Shown piece by piece: positions 37,401 through 46,989 of a DNA stretch of 64,000 bases. A program made the position numbers and the translations under genes. Where the stretch lies: contig MZZL01000134.1 in the NCBI GenBank assembly GCA_002749535.1, positions 186,001 through 250,000 on the forward strand. Reading direction: 5' to 3'. The notes under the pieces were generated by a model. It made no database searches. It saw nothing but the letters and a program-made list of their open reading frames with translations, and had not been told where the DNA came from. How positions within the stretch are numbered: position 1 is the stretch's first letter; each line of letters opens with the position of its first letter. This stretch comes from Apophysomyces variabilis (Eukaryota; Mucoromycota; Mucoromycetes; Mucorales; Mucoraceae).

Positions 37401-38480
37401 ACCGTTGGAAAGGAAAAGACCATCATAAGAATCTTCAGGCTCGGACACGAAGTCATAATCCCAGGGAACGACTTTAAGTTCGACACCACGGTAGACGAAG
37501 CAACGGATCTGGTTGTACTTCATACCAACATCCACGGCCAGGATACGCAAGGTACGGCCGGAAGGTGTCTTGATAGCGTTGGCGGGATCAGGGTAGTACA
37601 CCTTGGCTTGCTTTGTGGAGACCTCGGCAACAAGGTTACGCTGATTGGGATCAACCCATTCGACGTCTTGATAATCTTGCATCCAGCGGTCTGTAACGTC
37701 GGTCTTGGCTTTGGTCAAACCAAGAGCAGCGGCGGCCGAATCAAAGGTGACAGCGGTCTTGCGGAAAAGGATCTTACCCAACAGAACACCCTGGGTACGG
37801 ATCTTCTTGGTCAAGGCACGGGTGTCAATACCATACAATGCCGGGACATTATTTTCCTTCAACCAGGCACTCAAAGAGGAGGCAGCCAAGAAATGAGAGT
37901 AGTCGGCGGCATAGCTTCCAACGATCAGACCAGCAATATGAATTTCGGACGATTCAAAGTATTTGGGAATGTCCTTCAACAATTCATCCATTGCGTTACG
38001 GTCCGGAACACCATAGTTACCGACCAGAGGGAAGGTCAACACCAGAATTTGGCCACGATAGGAGGGATCCGTCAAAGATTCGGGATAACCGACCATACCT
38101 GCGTAACAAACACATGACACGGTCAATGCACCCAAGCCACCGGATCAAGATCGAAAAAAAAAAACGAAAAAGGCATGGAAAGCCAAGACAGACAGAAAAC
38201 AAAAGAACGTACCAGTCTGGAAGACACATTCACCCGAGATACTCTTGGCTTCGGATCCGAAGGAAATACCCTGATAACTAGAACCATCTTGCAGCACAAG
38301 AGCAGCAGTCGTGACATCCTTGTCTTCCATGGCTGTCACAGGGCGATGGGGCGCCGAAGGAGAGCGGGGAGAGATAGTCAAGGGAGTAGCATTTGCTGCT
38401 GGAGCAGGAATGTGCGTAACAGTCGTTGCATGAGCAGTACCAGCAGCGGCCACAGGAGGAATAGGAATATTGGATGCCAT
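31486..38480 (-). CDS. URA2: CAD-like multifunctional pyrimidine enzyme (glutaminase / carbamoyl-phosphate synthase / aspartate carbamoyltransferase)
   Basis: Four exons: 38480-38213, 38098-35712, 35650-35302 and 35237-31486, total 2251 residues (yeast Ura2 is 2214). It makes carbamoyl phosphate from glutamine and bicarbonate and condenses it with aspartate. Domains in order: Ala/Pro-rich leader; small-subunit/glutaminase with catalytic GICLGHQ (near residue 350) and [11 protein letters not shown]; two CPSase ATP-grasp halves ([21 protein letters not shown] in the first, [21 protein letters not shown] in the second) up to about 1500; a dihydroorotase-like region about 1545-1900; and ATCase from about 1940 with [13 protein letters not shown] and HPLPRVNE. 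The DHOase-like part has [10 protein letters not shown] in place of the metal-binding LPGxIDxHVHLRE, so it is inactive, as in yeast Ura2. Strong codon bias marks high expression and creates long open frames on the other strand. Confidence 0.98.
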
Positions 38481-41400
38481 GTTCTATATGTATATATATT
38501 TGTGTGTTCAAATTGCCTTTACAAGTGGTTCTTTTTGTAAAGAATAAATTAGTGACCACAACTTAAAAAATATATTAATACTAAATGCAATATTACTTTG
38601 TTGCTTTTCGTCAATGCGTAGAGAGAGGTCTGTGCGTTGGTAAAACAATGAAAAATAAATTTTATTTTATATATAAAAAAAAGGGTATTCCGGGGATCGT
38701 CAGCCAAGGAAGCTGAAAAGTTGAATGAATCAAAATAGGGCGTCTTTTTATACTTGTTCCCAAAATGAAAAAAAATTTTTTTTTCTCACTCAAACTTTTT
38801 TTCACTGCCCGCTAATCCAATCACAACAAAGAGTGGAGTAGGAAAAGTGACTCTCATTCATATCTGTTGACTCATTGCTGATCGATCTCAGTGACGAATA
38901 CAGGCTTCTAGGAAGAGGTGAATAAATCAAAATTACTATGTCAAGTCAAATCTCTCTGACAAAAACAAACAAATACAAAATTGATCTATTCGTTGATAAA
39001 AACTTTGTGTTTATTCACGGTTGAAACATGAGAAAAAAAGAAATAGTGCAGTCACTTTAACCCTGTTCCTCTTTTTTTTGCAGTCTTGATCCGCTCGTCA
39101 TCCAATAAGCCACATTACGATCGGCCCTAGTCCAAGGCAAACATCCCTTGTTGGCATTTGTACTACAAGTATTACTTCTTTCTTATTCACTATGTTCCCG
39201 TATTAGAATATATGCGAAACAATAACAACAAACTTTAAAGCGCATGGCAGGCGAACATGGTACGTTTCCATCAGATCGGATAAAGAAACAGTCCTTATAC
39301 GCAACAGGTTTTCGCGTTCTTTTGCTTTAGACCGCTTTTGGAGACTAATTGTGTTTAATTCGTGTTATTCCTGTCAATTCTTTTTAATTCCTGGTTCTGA
39401 GTCATTTGCAGGCTTTGCGACTCAAAGACACGATGAGATTTCAGATCCCGGTTTCGTTCTGAGAATCAATCACTAACGGGTCATCCCATAGCACGCTTGA
39501 ACACAGCCGCTTTCTTTCGATTACGGGTAATGGATGCTAGGCTTTAGTAATAGGGCAATTTGTGAAAAACATAATCTTTGTTTCCCTTGCTGTATGTACG
39601 GAGTTTTGGCTAGAATATTTGGTGGGGACTGATTATTGTCCGCCCGGGAGTGCTGACCAATAGAACAAGTTTGTGTTGGCGGGAGATGTAAGTTTTCACT
39701 GATAAGCTTTCGTTTTGACTCGTGCACAGCAATACCAACAAGCGGATAATGCGCTCTAATTCTGAAAATTCAGACGGAGTTGCTTAGCGGTTCATCCCAA
39801 TTGTCCGCATTCAGCCATCAAGAGCAAAAAAAAGGCAGAAAAAATCAAATATATCCCAGTTAACTTCTTGCTAGCTATCAATAAGCCTCGTAAGGGTAAC
39901 GCCACCATGCTTCGGATCACATCAGCAGAAGATCTGCTTTCGTGTCATCTCTAATCGAAATATATTGGTGGATTTGTTGTGCTTTGCCATACCGTGAATT
40001 TAACGCCAGATAAAAGGGTGCCAAGAAAGTATGAAGCACTTGATAATGCCTTTTTCCTTTTTCTCCCTTCTTCACTTCACAATCTCTGCCACCTTGAGAG
40101 GAGCAAATTGTTATGATATAGCGTGGCTATAAAATATATAACATCAACTTTACCAGGTACATCAATTAATATGGGGCTGCCATGTTGTTAATGAGTCTCT
40201 AGACGACATTCAAAAAGTTTTGCTAGGTTTTATTTTCCCCATGGGAAGTGTTTCTTAAAATAAGTTGTAAAAATGCCATACATCAGGACTTTCAGGATAA
40301 TTTTGAAAAGCTGAAGACATGCCTTTTTAAGGTACTGGATTTGTATAGTTATCTATTTCAGTTGGTTGCGTTATTACAGTCTAGCGCGACAAAGGACGAT
40401 CAACAGTAAAAGATTTTAGAGGAAGGTTAAATTCTGTAGTCAATGGAACTGAATCCTTCAATTATTGTTTTTTGCCATTTGCTGGTTTCATTCATGAACA
40501 ATTAAGAAACTGGATTCCAGAAAATGGACCGGGTAACGGTATGCAATTGTGGAAAAGAAACCATGAAGAAGGGACATGGTCAAATTATCTTTCAGAGATT
40601 ATGCCTCCATTTAAGTCAGCTTTCCCTAGCAATTTAGCAATAGTATGAACCGTTCAATGCATTCCAGATATCCTGCGCTTTAATCTTTTTTGATCATTGG
40701 CTATTTCATTCTGTTTGCAGTATATTTGTCACAACCATTATTTTCTTCCTGTCAATAGCAGATCGTGGTAACAAAAAAATATCTTTTATTTTTCCCTTTT
40801 CAACTCAATTACCGAGTCAAATGCACGGATTTCGGTTAGTAGAATAGCGGATTGCTTTCCTTTCAATGTATCACGCAATTTTCGCCTAGATCTTCGGGTG
40901 CCATCGACGCATGGTAGCGGTGTAACCATGGTCAAGCATCTTGACAGGTACGACATCGGCACCCCTGATAGTTAGTGTTACGGAAAGACAAAACACTTCC
41001 TTTTCCGACTGTCTCAACGGACAGCCGTCTCGTTGACAACAAATACATGGCATTGCCAATTACAGAAGGAAGTCCTACATGAACCAAAAGTGTTCGTTGT
41101 CAACCGAGGTGTAAGATGGAAATCTTCATATCTGCTTTCCAACTTGAACCTATTCGTGGCGTTGCAAATGGTATCGATGCCAAAGATTATTTTGTCTTAT
41201 ATTATTGTCATGCATGGCGGAGCAAAAACATTGTCCCATATACAGTATAAACTAATGTGTCTTTAAGTGCAAGCATACGACCCTTTCCCTTTTTATACCC
41301 AATAAAAGAGGAAGCCAATAGATACTCAGAGACGTGGCACCCAGATACACTGACAGAAAAGAGTACAACGGAAGGCAAGAAGCGCCATGCCGAAAGGTAA

Positions 41401-42674
41401 TCCAGGCCATAACAAGGGTGGCTGTACTCTATTTGTGCACCTAACTTTTCATGGCTTGTAAACCAAGAGCTGTCTGTTGGGGCAACCGTACCCGTTCCAT
41501 CCGCGCCGAGAGCCGAAATGCCATGAACCAGTCGACCGTGCGTGAAAGCTAAATTTATTCCTTTTTGAGGCGTGCTCCATGTACAAACAAAGTACATAAT
41601 ATATTTCTAATCTCTCTCTCGATCAACACACTGTCGTCTATAATTTGAACTAGCGCTCAGAGGGAAAAGATCAGTCTAAAGCTTTACCCACCGATGGGAT
41701 GAGGTCACCATTGTCTAAATGGAATGGAATGGAATGAAGCGGGGTTTGTTTCTTGCAGGTCGATATTTTTTTCTTGGTTCCCCTGAAAGATGGTCTGTGA
41801 AGCGAGAAATCTCGGGGTAGTGAAAGCAAAAGTAGGCAAACTGAGCCTGGACCCTTCTTGGTCGACCTTTGTGCCCATTTCAAACTCCACTTGTCTGAGA
41901 ATAAAATCCCTTTGTCTTTCTGTTACGCCTTAGTTACGAGTTGCCATATTGATACATCCGAAGGACTCATAACGTAGAAGAATAGAATTATCCCTCTACA
42001 TAAGCAAGTAGTCCAATCAATGAGGCATCCGTCCTTTATTCATGATGCCAAAGTGCCTTATCTAGCGGAGTTGAACTCGTTAGACCGAGTATAAAGAAAG
42101 TAAAATTATCTTTTTCGTGCCTTTTACGGCAGTCCGTCTCCGTTTTTAGCGGGTCTAAGGTAGGTAATCGACAACGAGGAACGAAAATCCTTGGCAAAAA
42201 AAGAAATCCATCTTGGTTATCGTTCGATTTTCCTGTTCTCGCATACGCAAAGAAAAAAAAGAGATCTTCAAGAGGAGCAAGTACAAAAGAAAAAAAGAAA
42301 GAATTATTTTGTTAGTGTCTTTAACCAAAATAGGCTTTAGTCAATAGAAAGAGAAGTTGCACTATATTTCTTTTGAACGACATAAAAGTTTAAACCATGC
42401 TTTTGGAATCAAAGTGTGGCAAAGCAGATGAGGGTAACCTCCCAAAAACAGTATATTAGCTTTATTAAACTGTGACTCTTCCAGATCGCGAATTTTCGCT
42501 AGCAGCTAGTGTATCTCAATCTCACAATATAAATAGAGCGTCCTTCTCCTGAACCAGAGATTAATTTTCTCATCATTATCATCATCATTTCAATCTTTCT
42601 TTGAACGCAGGTCGTCCAGAAAAGCAGCTCCATACACACATCTACACATCTACATTAGAAACGTATAAAGCACC
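38481..42674. other. Gene-poor 4.2-kb stretch
   Basis: The first 400 bases are the URA2 promoter side, with A/T runs and CCAAT at 38816. Beyond it all open frames are shorter than 130 codons and show no domain, signal peptide or splice-compatible extension. A tRNA T-arm-like string near 42065 does not fold into a full tRNA by eye. It may hold decayed mobile DNA, but I cannot identify any. Confidence 0.45.
42528..42535 (+). promoter_or_regulatory. TATA box of the secreted DPBB protein gene
   Basis: TATAAATA, 147 bases before the ATG at 42675; the gap is pyrimidine-rich. Confidence 0.5.
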
Positions 42675-43040
42675 ATGCACGTCCTCTCCTTTGTTGTCTA
42701 CTTCCTCTCCCTTTTCCTTGCTTTGTCGCATGCACTTCCCCTCCAACGACGTGCAGACTATTCCGGCGATGCTACATTCTACACTGTCGGTCGCGGTTCT
42801 TGTGGCAAGGTGAACACCAATAGCCAAATGGTGGCTGCACTAAGTGGCAAACTCATGGGTTCAAAGAAATACTGTGGCGACAAAATCACCGTGAAATATG
42901 GTAAAAAGTCCGTTACTGTTACTGTGGTCGACACATGTCCCGGTTGCAGCAAAGGCAGCGTTGACCTTAGCCCTACTGCTTTCGCTAAGCTAGCAAGTCT
43001 TGACAAGGGTCGCATTCCCGTCACCTGGAGCTTCTCATAA
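42675..43040 (+). CDS. Small secreted DPBB (RlpA/barwin/expansin-like) protein
   Basis: Intronless, 121 residues. The N-terminus MHVLSFVVYFLSLFLALSHA is a clear signal peptide with cleavage after SHA, followed by a dibasic LQRR that could be a Kex2 site. The rest is one double-psi beta-barrel: GDATFYTVGRGSCGKVN, MVAALSGKLM, KYCGDKITVKYGKKSVTVTV, VDTCPGCSKGSVDLSPTAF and a terminal GRIPVTWSF. Four cysteines fit two disulfides. The VDTCPGC...DLSP block is typical of secreted fungal barwin/expansin-like and cerato-platanin-like-sized proteins that act at cell walls. The substrate cannot be told from the sequence. A TATA box lies upstream; the gene stands alone in a gene-poor stretch. Confidence 0.9.
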   Translation: MHVLSFVVYFLSLFLALSHALPLQRRADYSGDATFYTVGRGSCGKVNTNSQMVAALSGKLMGSKKYCGDKITVKYGKKSVTVTVVDTCPGCSKGSVDLSPTAFAKLASLDKGRIPVTWSFS

Positions 43041-43830
43041 ACATGATTTCCTTATTCCAAAGTTGAAACTACCAAACCTTTTTGTAATTTTTTCCCTCTC
43101 CAGTGTCTTTATCGTTCTGTGTATTATACTAACGGTTTTTTGCTGAAACAAAACCAGTAATAAACTGCAATAAAATTCATTATAACATCAGAAAAAAATA
43201 AAAGGATTGGGATCGATCGCTCCCGACTCTAGCGTTTGCGCGTAAGCCTGCCAAAAACCCCGTTGGTAAACTCCGACATGTCCCCCATTTTTTTTTGGTT
43301 CATTAGAACTTTGTTTCCAAATCATTGGTATTTCCGTAGGATCTAGTATTGCTAACAGTTTTTTGGAGGAATTGGGCAAAGAAAGGAGGTGGCTAATGAG
43401 GAAAAGGAGACATCGTCAAACAGAGGAAGCTACTTAATTACGGGAACACATTCGTGTTTGTGACTTATCCGTTTTAAGCATGTTTGTTGCATTACATTTC
43501 ATCAAGTCCACGCGAGCCATGCATTTCATATAATTTCACAACTTTTTCTTGCCAGTCCTTGAGCGACGTATGCTCTATGCATCGGATATACAGTGCCAGG
43601 TTTTTCTTTTCATTTGGCGTGCAAGAGAAAACATTTAGCGTGCAAATAAAAAAAAAAAGGTGTGTGCACGCGAACCGCTGGCGGTGCACGCACATTGTTT
43701 TATTCACGCTGGACCACTTTATTGGTGACATCTAAACATCATTTGATGCGGATGCTTATTTATCTCGACCGCTCATGTTAAAGTCATTAACTTTGTCTGC
43801 AAAGAAGTACTTTTCAAGCCCACGCATCGT
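43041..43830. other. Intergenic before the transposase relic
   Basis: 3' region of the DPBB gene and unassigned sequence. Around 43660-43695 an imperfect inverted repeat built on GTGTGTGCACGC / GCGGTGCACGCACA sits next to a poly-A run. No gene seen. Confidence 0.4.
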
Positions 43831-44890
43831 TCAAAAAGAAGATAGCGAATGCTTTATGGAACCCACACAATCAGCGAGAGTTACCAACTTGCTTAATTCT
43901 ACAAAAGGAGGTGTGAGGGAATCGCTTTCCGAAAGTTGACTCCTTCGGACACCAGCCTTGACCTTAGACCAAAATATCTCGATCGGGTTTAGGCTTATAC
44001 CCACGATTTTGGATGGCTTCTTTAATCTGAGGTGACTTGTGTATAGAAGCTTTATCCATTACCAGGTAACGGCCTTTTAAAATTCTTGAGGTCCAGAACG
44101 TCCATCACTGCTTCGATAAATGCAAGGTAATCATCTGTCCTTGTGCCGACTTTGGCTACAACAATCTATCCATTCTTTTTAGTTGTGCACACCTTAGATT
44201 TGCGTAGCGACACTACACGTCGTTCGCAGATTGCACCCATAATGGTAATATTGATTCCATTTTGTGTTGGCACAACTGCTTTGGCTGATTGACCTCATGG
44301 AGTTCAGCCAAACCCACGCTTAATGAGCAGGTTGAATCCAGCCTTGTCAATGAAAAAAGCAAGCAGTAATACGGTTTGAATTTCGGACTGCAGGCAAGTT
44401 GTCCAGCTTCTTCAAAACAAGACGACAATGCTTGACAACATGCTTTTGTAGGCCAGAGAGAATGATCGTCAAGCCAAGGAAATTGGCAAGAAGCTGCTCC
44501 CTAGGTTTAGCTAGGGTGGACTCAACGTGATCCTCGAAATAGTTTGATCAGGAATTGTGAGTGCTCTTCACGCACTCTTCGATTACCGCCTTTCCCGCCC
44601 AACAGTAGGAACTGGTAGTTTTTTGTTGAGCATCCTGTCAGTACTTGTAAACGTACTGCTATGCGATTCTTTCCTTGATGCCTACTCTTCGTACAGCTGC
44701 GGCAGCTGTCATTTCTAAATAATCAAAGAGAATGACTGGTCAGTGCCAATTGCTTCTAAACAAAAATCAAACATTTACCTTGCTCAACCACCAAGGCAAT
44801 CAATGACTGGACCTGTGTCTCTTTGTTGTTTCTGCCAGCCAGACTTAGCGATACTGTACCGCTTGAATTCAGACTGATCAACGTCCATCG
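43831..44890 (-). pseudogene. Decayed Tc1/mariner (IS630-type) transposase
   Basis: Minus-strand reading gives the order of an IS630-like DDE transposase, but with several stops and frame changes. Near 44690-44620 there is an N-terminal helix-turn-helix (MTAAAAVRRVGIKERIA). Near 44350 comes FFIDKAGFN, in place of the first catalytic block IDEAGFN, so the Asp is kept. NITIMGAI lies near 44250 and the relic of LVMDNASIHKSP near 44060-44020, where the frame is broken. The C-terminal NPIEIFWSKVKAGVRR lies near 43990-43940 and ends at a stop at 43831. A plausible 60-nt intron (GTAAAT...TTATTTAG, about 44775-44715) separates the first short exon. I could not find clear terminal repeats. It is inactive. 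Confidence 0.75.
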
Positions 44891-44895
44891 AAGCA

Positions 44896-45175
44896 GGACT
44901 ATCCCCACCATTAAGATGGCTAGTAGCGTTAGTTTAGAAAAAACCAGCCATACTCCGACAAAGACGCGTATTCGCTTTTCGTGTCAATAGCATCTTAGTT
45001 GTTGCCAGTGTTGCCACGGTGAGACCAAGGATCCATTATAGCATGTTACAGCAATTAGATTTGACCTTTTGTTGGTGTATGTATAGTTTGACGACTACAG
45101 AACGTTTCCATGCCATGCCGAATGCGAATATAATTTAATGGGGCGTCACTAACATATTACGACGCCATTTATACT
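44896..45175. other. Short gap between transposase relic and USP-like fragment
   Basis: 280 bases; contains a small palindrome GGCGTC...GACGCC near 45143-45165. No gene. Confidence 0.35.
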
Positions 45176-45393
45176 ATGTCCTTCCAGAACAAAAACAATC
45201 AGTACAACAATCTCTTTCGTTTAGCCAATTGCATGGAGAGTGATGCGACACTAGCTGAGCATCCAATGCCGCAACTGAATGTTGGAGGATCAATGGCTGA
45301 ACAGCATTTTTAAGGTGACACCGACTGTTGGAGGCACCACAACGGAAACGTCACCGTCGCAAACAGAAGATGTAGTAGGAATATTAACACCAC

Positions 45394-45864
45394 TTGGTAT
45401 ATTTACACGCCGTGAGAACGCTCCGTCTACAGGTGTACATGTTAATAGAAGAGCTGTACGTCCGCGTTTCGTCTGGTTCCAGCGTCGACTTCCAGCGAGT
45501 GGCCAAATGTGGAAGGAAACCCATAAGTAGCAAGTTGAAGTACAAGATCTTCTACGAGGACTTTTTGTCCAAGAGGAGGAGGCAGGCGCAAGATCCTAGT
45601 CTACGGGTTGACTACCCCAAAACTTTTAAAGTTGGACTAGAAACCTATGAAATCTGCGGCCGTGCTGTCTCTAGGCAATATGACGGAGGACACTTTAAAG
45701 CCTATTATAGAGATGATGGTGACCTCTTTGAGACTGATAATATGCAACCAAAGCTAAAGCACATCGCAAATTCTCATACGCAAAGCATGAAGAAGCTAGC
45801 TGGAAAAGTTGCAAATACCAGCTTTGTTTTGTACAAAAAGTTGCCTTCAAAGCATTACTATTAA
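45394..45864 (+). pseudogene. Ubiquitin-specific-protease-like C-terminal fragment
   Basis: The last 130 codons read like the end of a C19 ubiquitin protease: YEICGRAVSRQYDGGHFKAY with the GGHF block where the catalytic His of USPs sits, then DGDLFETDNMQPK where the D/N catalytic residue and blade follow, and a closing NTSFVLYKKLPS. No Cys box is present. An overlapping plus frame, 45279-45530, with VGGTTTETSPSQTEDVVGI looks like its upstream continuation in another frame, and a third short frame starts at 45176. This suggests at least one frameshift. Lying 500 bases from a transposase relic, it may be mobile-element cargo or a broken host gene. The family assignment is by motif only. Confidence 0.4.
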
Positions 45865-46490
45865 ACGGAATTTATTTATAACTTTTAAACTTCTTTCCGT
45901 TTACTTAAAAAGTTTCTTGAATCAACTGTTTATCCATAAAATGACTTAACAGAGGAAAGGATGACTTTGGTAGGCCAATGTTGTTAGACATTTTAAATTC
46001 CGGTACCCCTCATAAACAGATGTTGATAGAATGATACTTAAGTCGCGGTACCATTCATGCACTCGTGGCTTAAGTATAGCCCGTTTATGACAGGGCGCGA
46101 CGCAAGTATCCCTCGTGTAGCGTACCCATCAAATTCATAGGAACCCTGCGGACAGATGCACTTTTCGCCTGTCTTCACGGTCTAACTTAGCTCACAATTC
46201 GAGCTCCGTTGCCGAAAAGTACAACTTCAACCACTATAATTCCTTAACGAAACAGCTATCGCATTTAGAGGTATTCAATGTCACTAGAAAGAAATTATCT
46301 GTCAATAGCACAGAGAACAGAGATAAAGAAAAGTTGGACATGCATTATTTTTTCGATTGTTATCCATATGTCAATTACAAACATTGAAAACAGATCCCAA
46401 ACACACCATGACAGTACGGTGCGATTGAAAAAAGCATACATAGCTCTTAATCTTCACTAGATCTTGGAGCAAAGAAAATTGTAACAAGAA
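45865..46490. other. Intergenic
   Basis: About 620 bases between the USP-like fragment and the cysteine-rich peptide gene. No gene seen. Confidence 0.45.
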
Positions 46491-46866
46491 TTAGTTACAG
46501 CGCCAGCAGGCCCTTCCACGACCATCCCATAGGCATTTTGAACTTCGAACGCCTTCTCTACTGCAATAGCTCCCGCATGACGCAGCAAAGCAGTAACCAG
46601 GGTATGTTCTTGATCCTGCAAAAGCTATGTTAGCAAATACCTCAAGGTATTTAGGGACGATGATTACTCCAACAGGCTTTGGGGCGGAAGTCTTCCTCTT
46701 CTGTGTCGAATTGGATAACATTTTTCACACTATCCTTATGGGCAGTGTCATTTTGGGCGACGAGACTTTCCAGTCAAACATTGTTCGTATCTTGAGCAAC
46801 GGTTGGGTTGGCAATCACGGCTAGAGAGAAAGTGACTACACCAAGGATAATAATAGCAAATCCCAT
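46491..46866 (-). CDS. Candidate secreted cysteine-rich cationic peptide (defensin-like prepropeptide)
   Basis: Minus strand. The ATG at 46866 opens a hydrophobic signal peptide (AIIILGVVTFSLAVIA). In the same frame follow an acidic pro-segment (FDTEEEDF), a 52-nt intron 46667-46616 (donor GTAATC, branch GCTAAC, acceptor TTTTGCAG), and a last exon 46615-46491. The joined C-terminal part is about 43 residues with seven Cys spaced x9, x4, x3, x9, x8, x2 and net charge about +6, rich in Arg, Gly, Trp and Tyr. A CxxxC followed by a closing Cys pair resembles CS-alpha-beta defensins, though the last pair is CxxC, not CxC. One in-frame TGA (46776-46774) interrupts the pro-region. It is removed if a 45-nt intron 46779-46735 (weak donor GTTTGA, acceptor ATAAG) is spliced; otherwise the gene is broken. 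Confidence 0.5.
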
Positions 46867-46937
46867 AACGAAAATAGCAAGGACAGCAGTAGTAATACAA
46901 TGAGAGAACAAAGCAAATCGAGGATAGAGTAAAGGAT

Positions 46938-46945
46938 CTTTTATA
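46938..46945 (-). promoter_or_regulatory. TATA box of the cysteine-rich peptide gene
   Basis: TATAAAAG on the minus strand, 72 bases before the ATG at 46866, at the spacing expected for a short 5' UTR. It supports the view that this small gene is or was transcribed. Confidence 0.5.
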
Positions 46946-46989
46946 GGCACAAAGTTCTTTACGGTGTATCATCTCCTTTTGCTTTCTCT

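Noticed and set aside
42040..42100. tRNA T-arm-like string on the minus strand
   Set aside because: The arm next to the loop does not pair over five bases, and there is no acceptor stem or anticodon arm.
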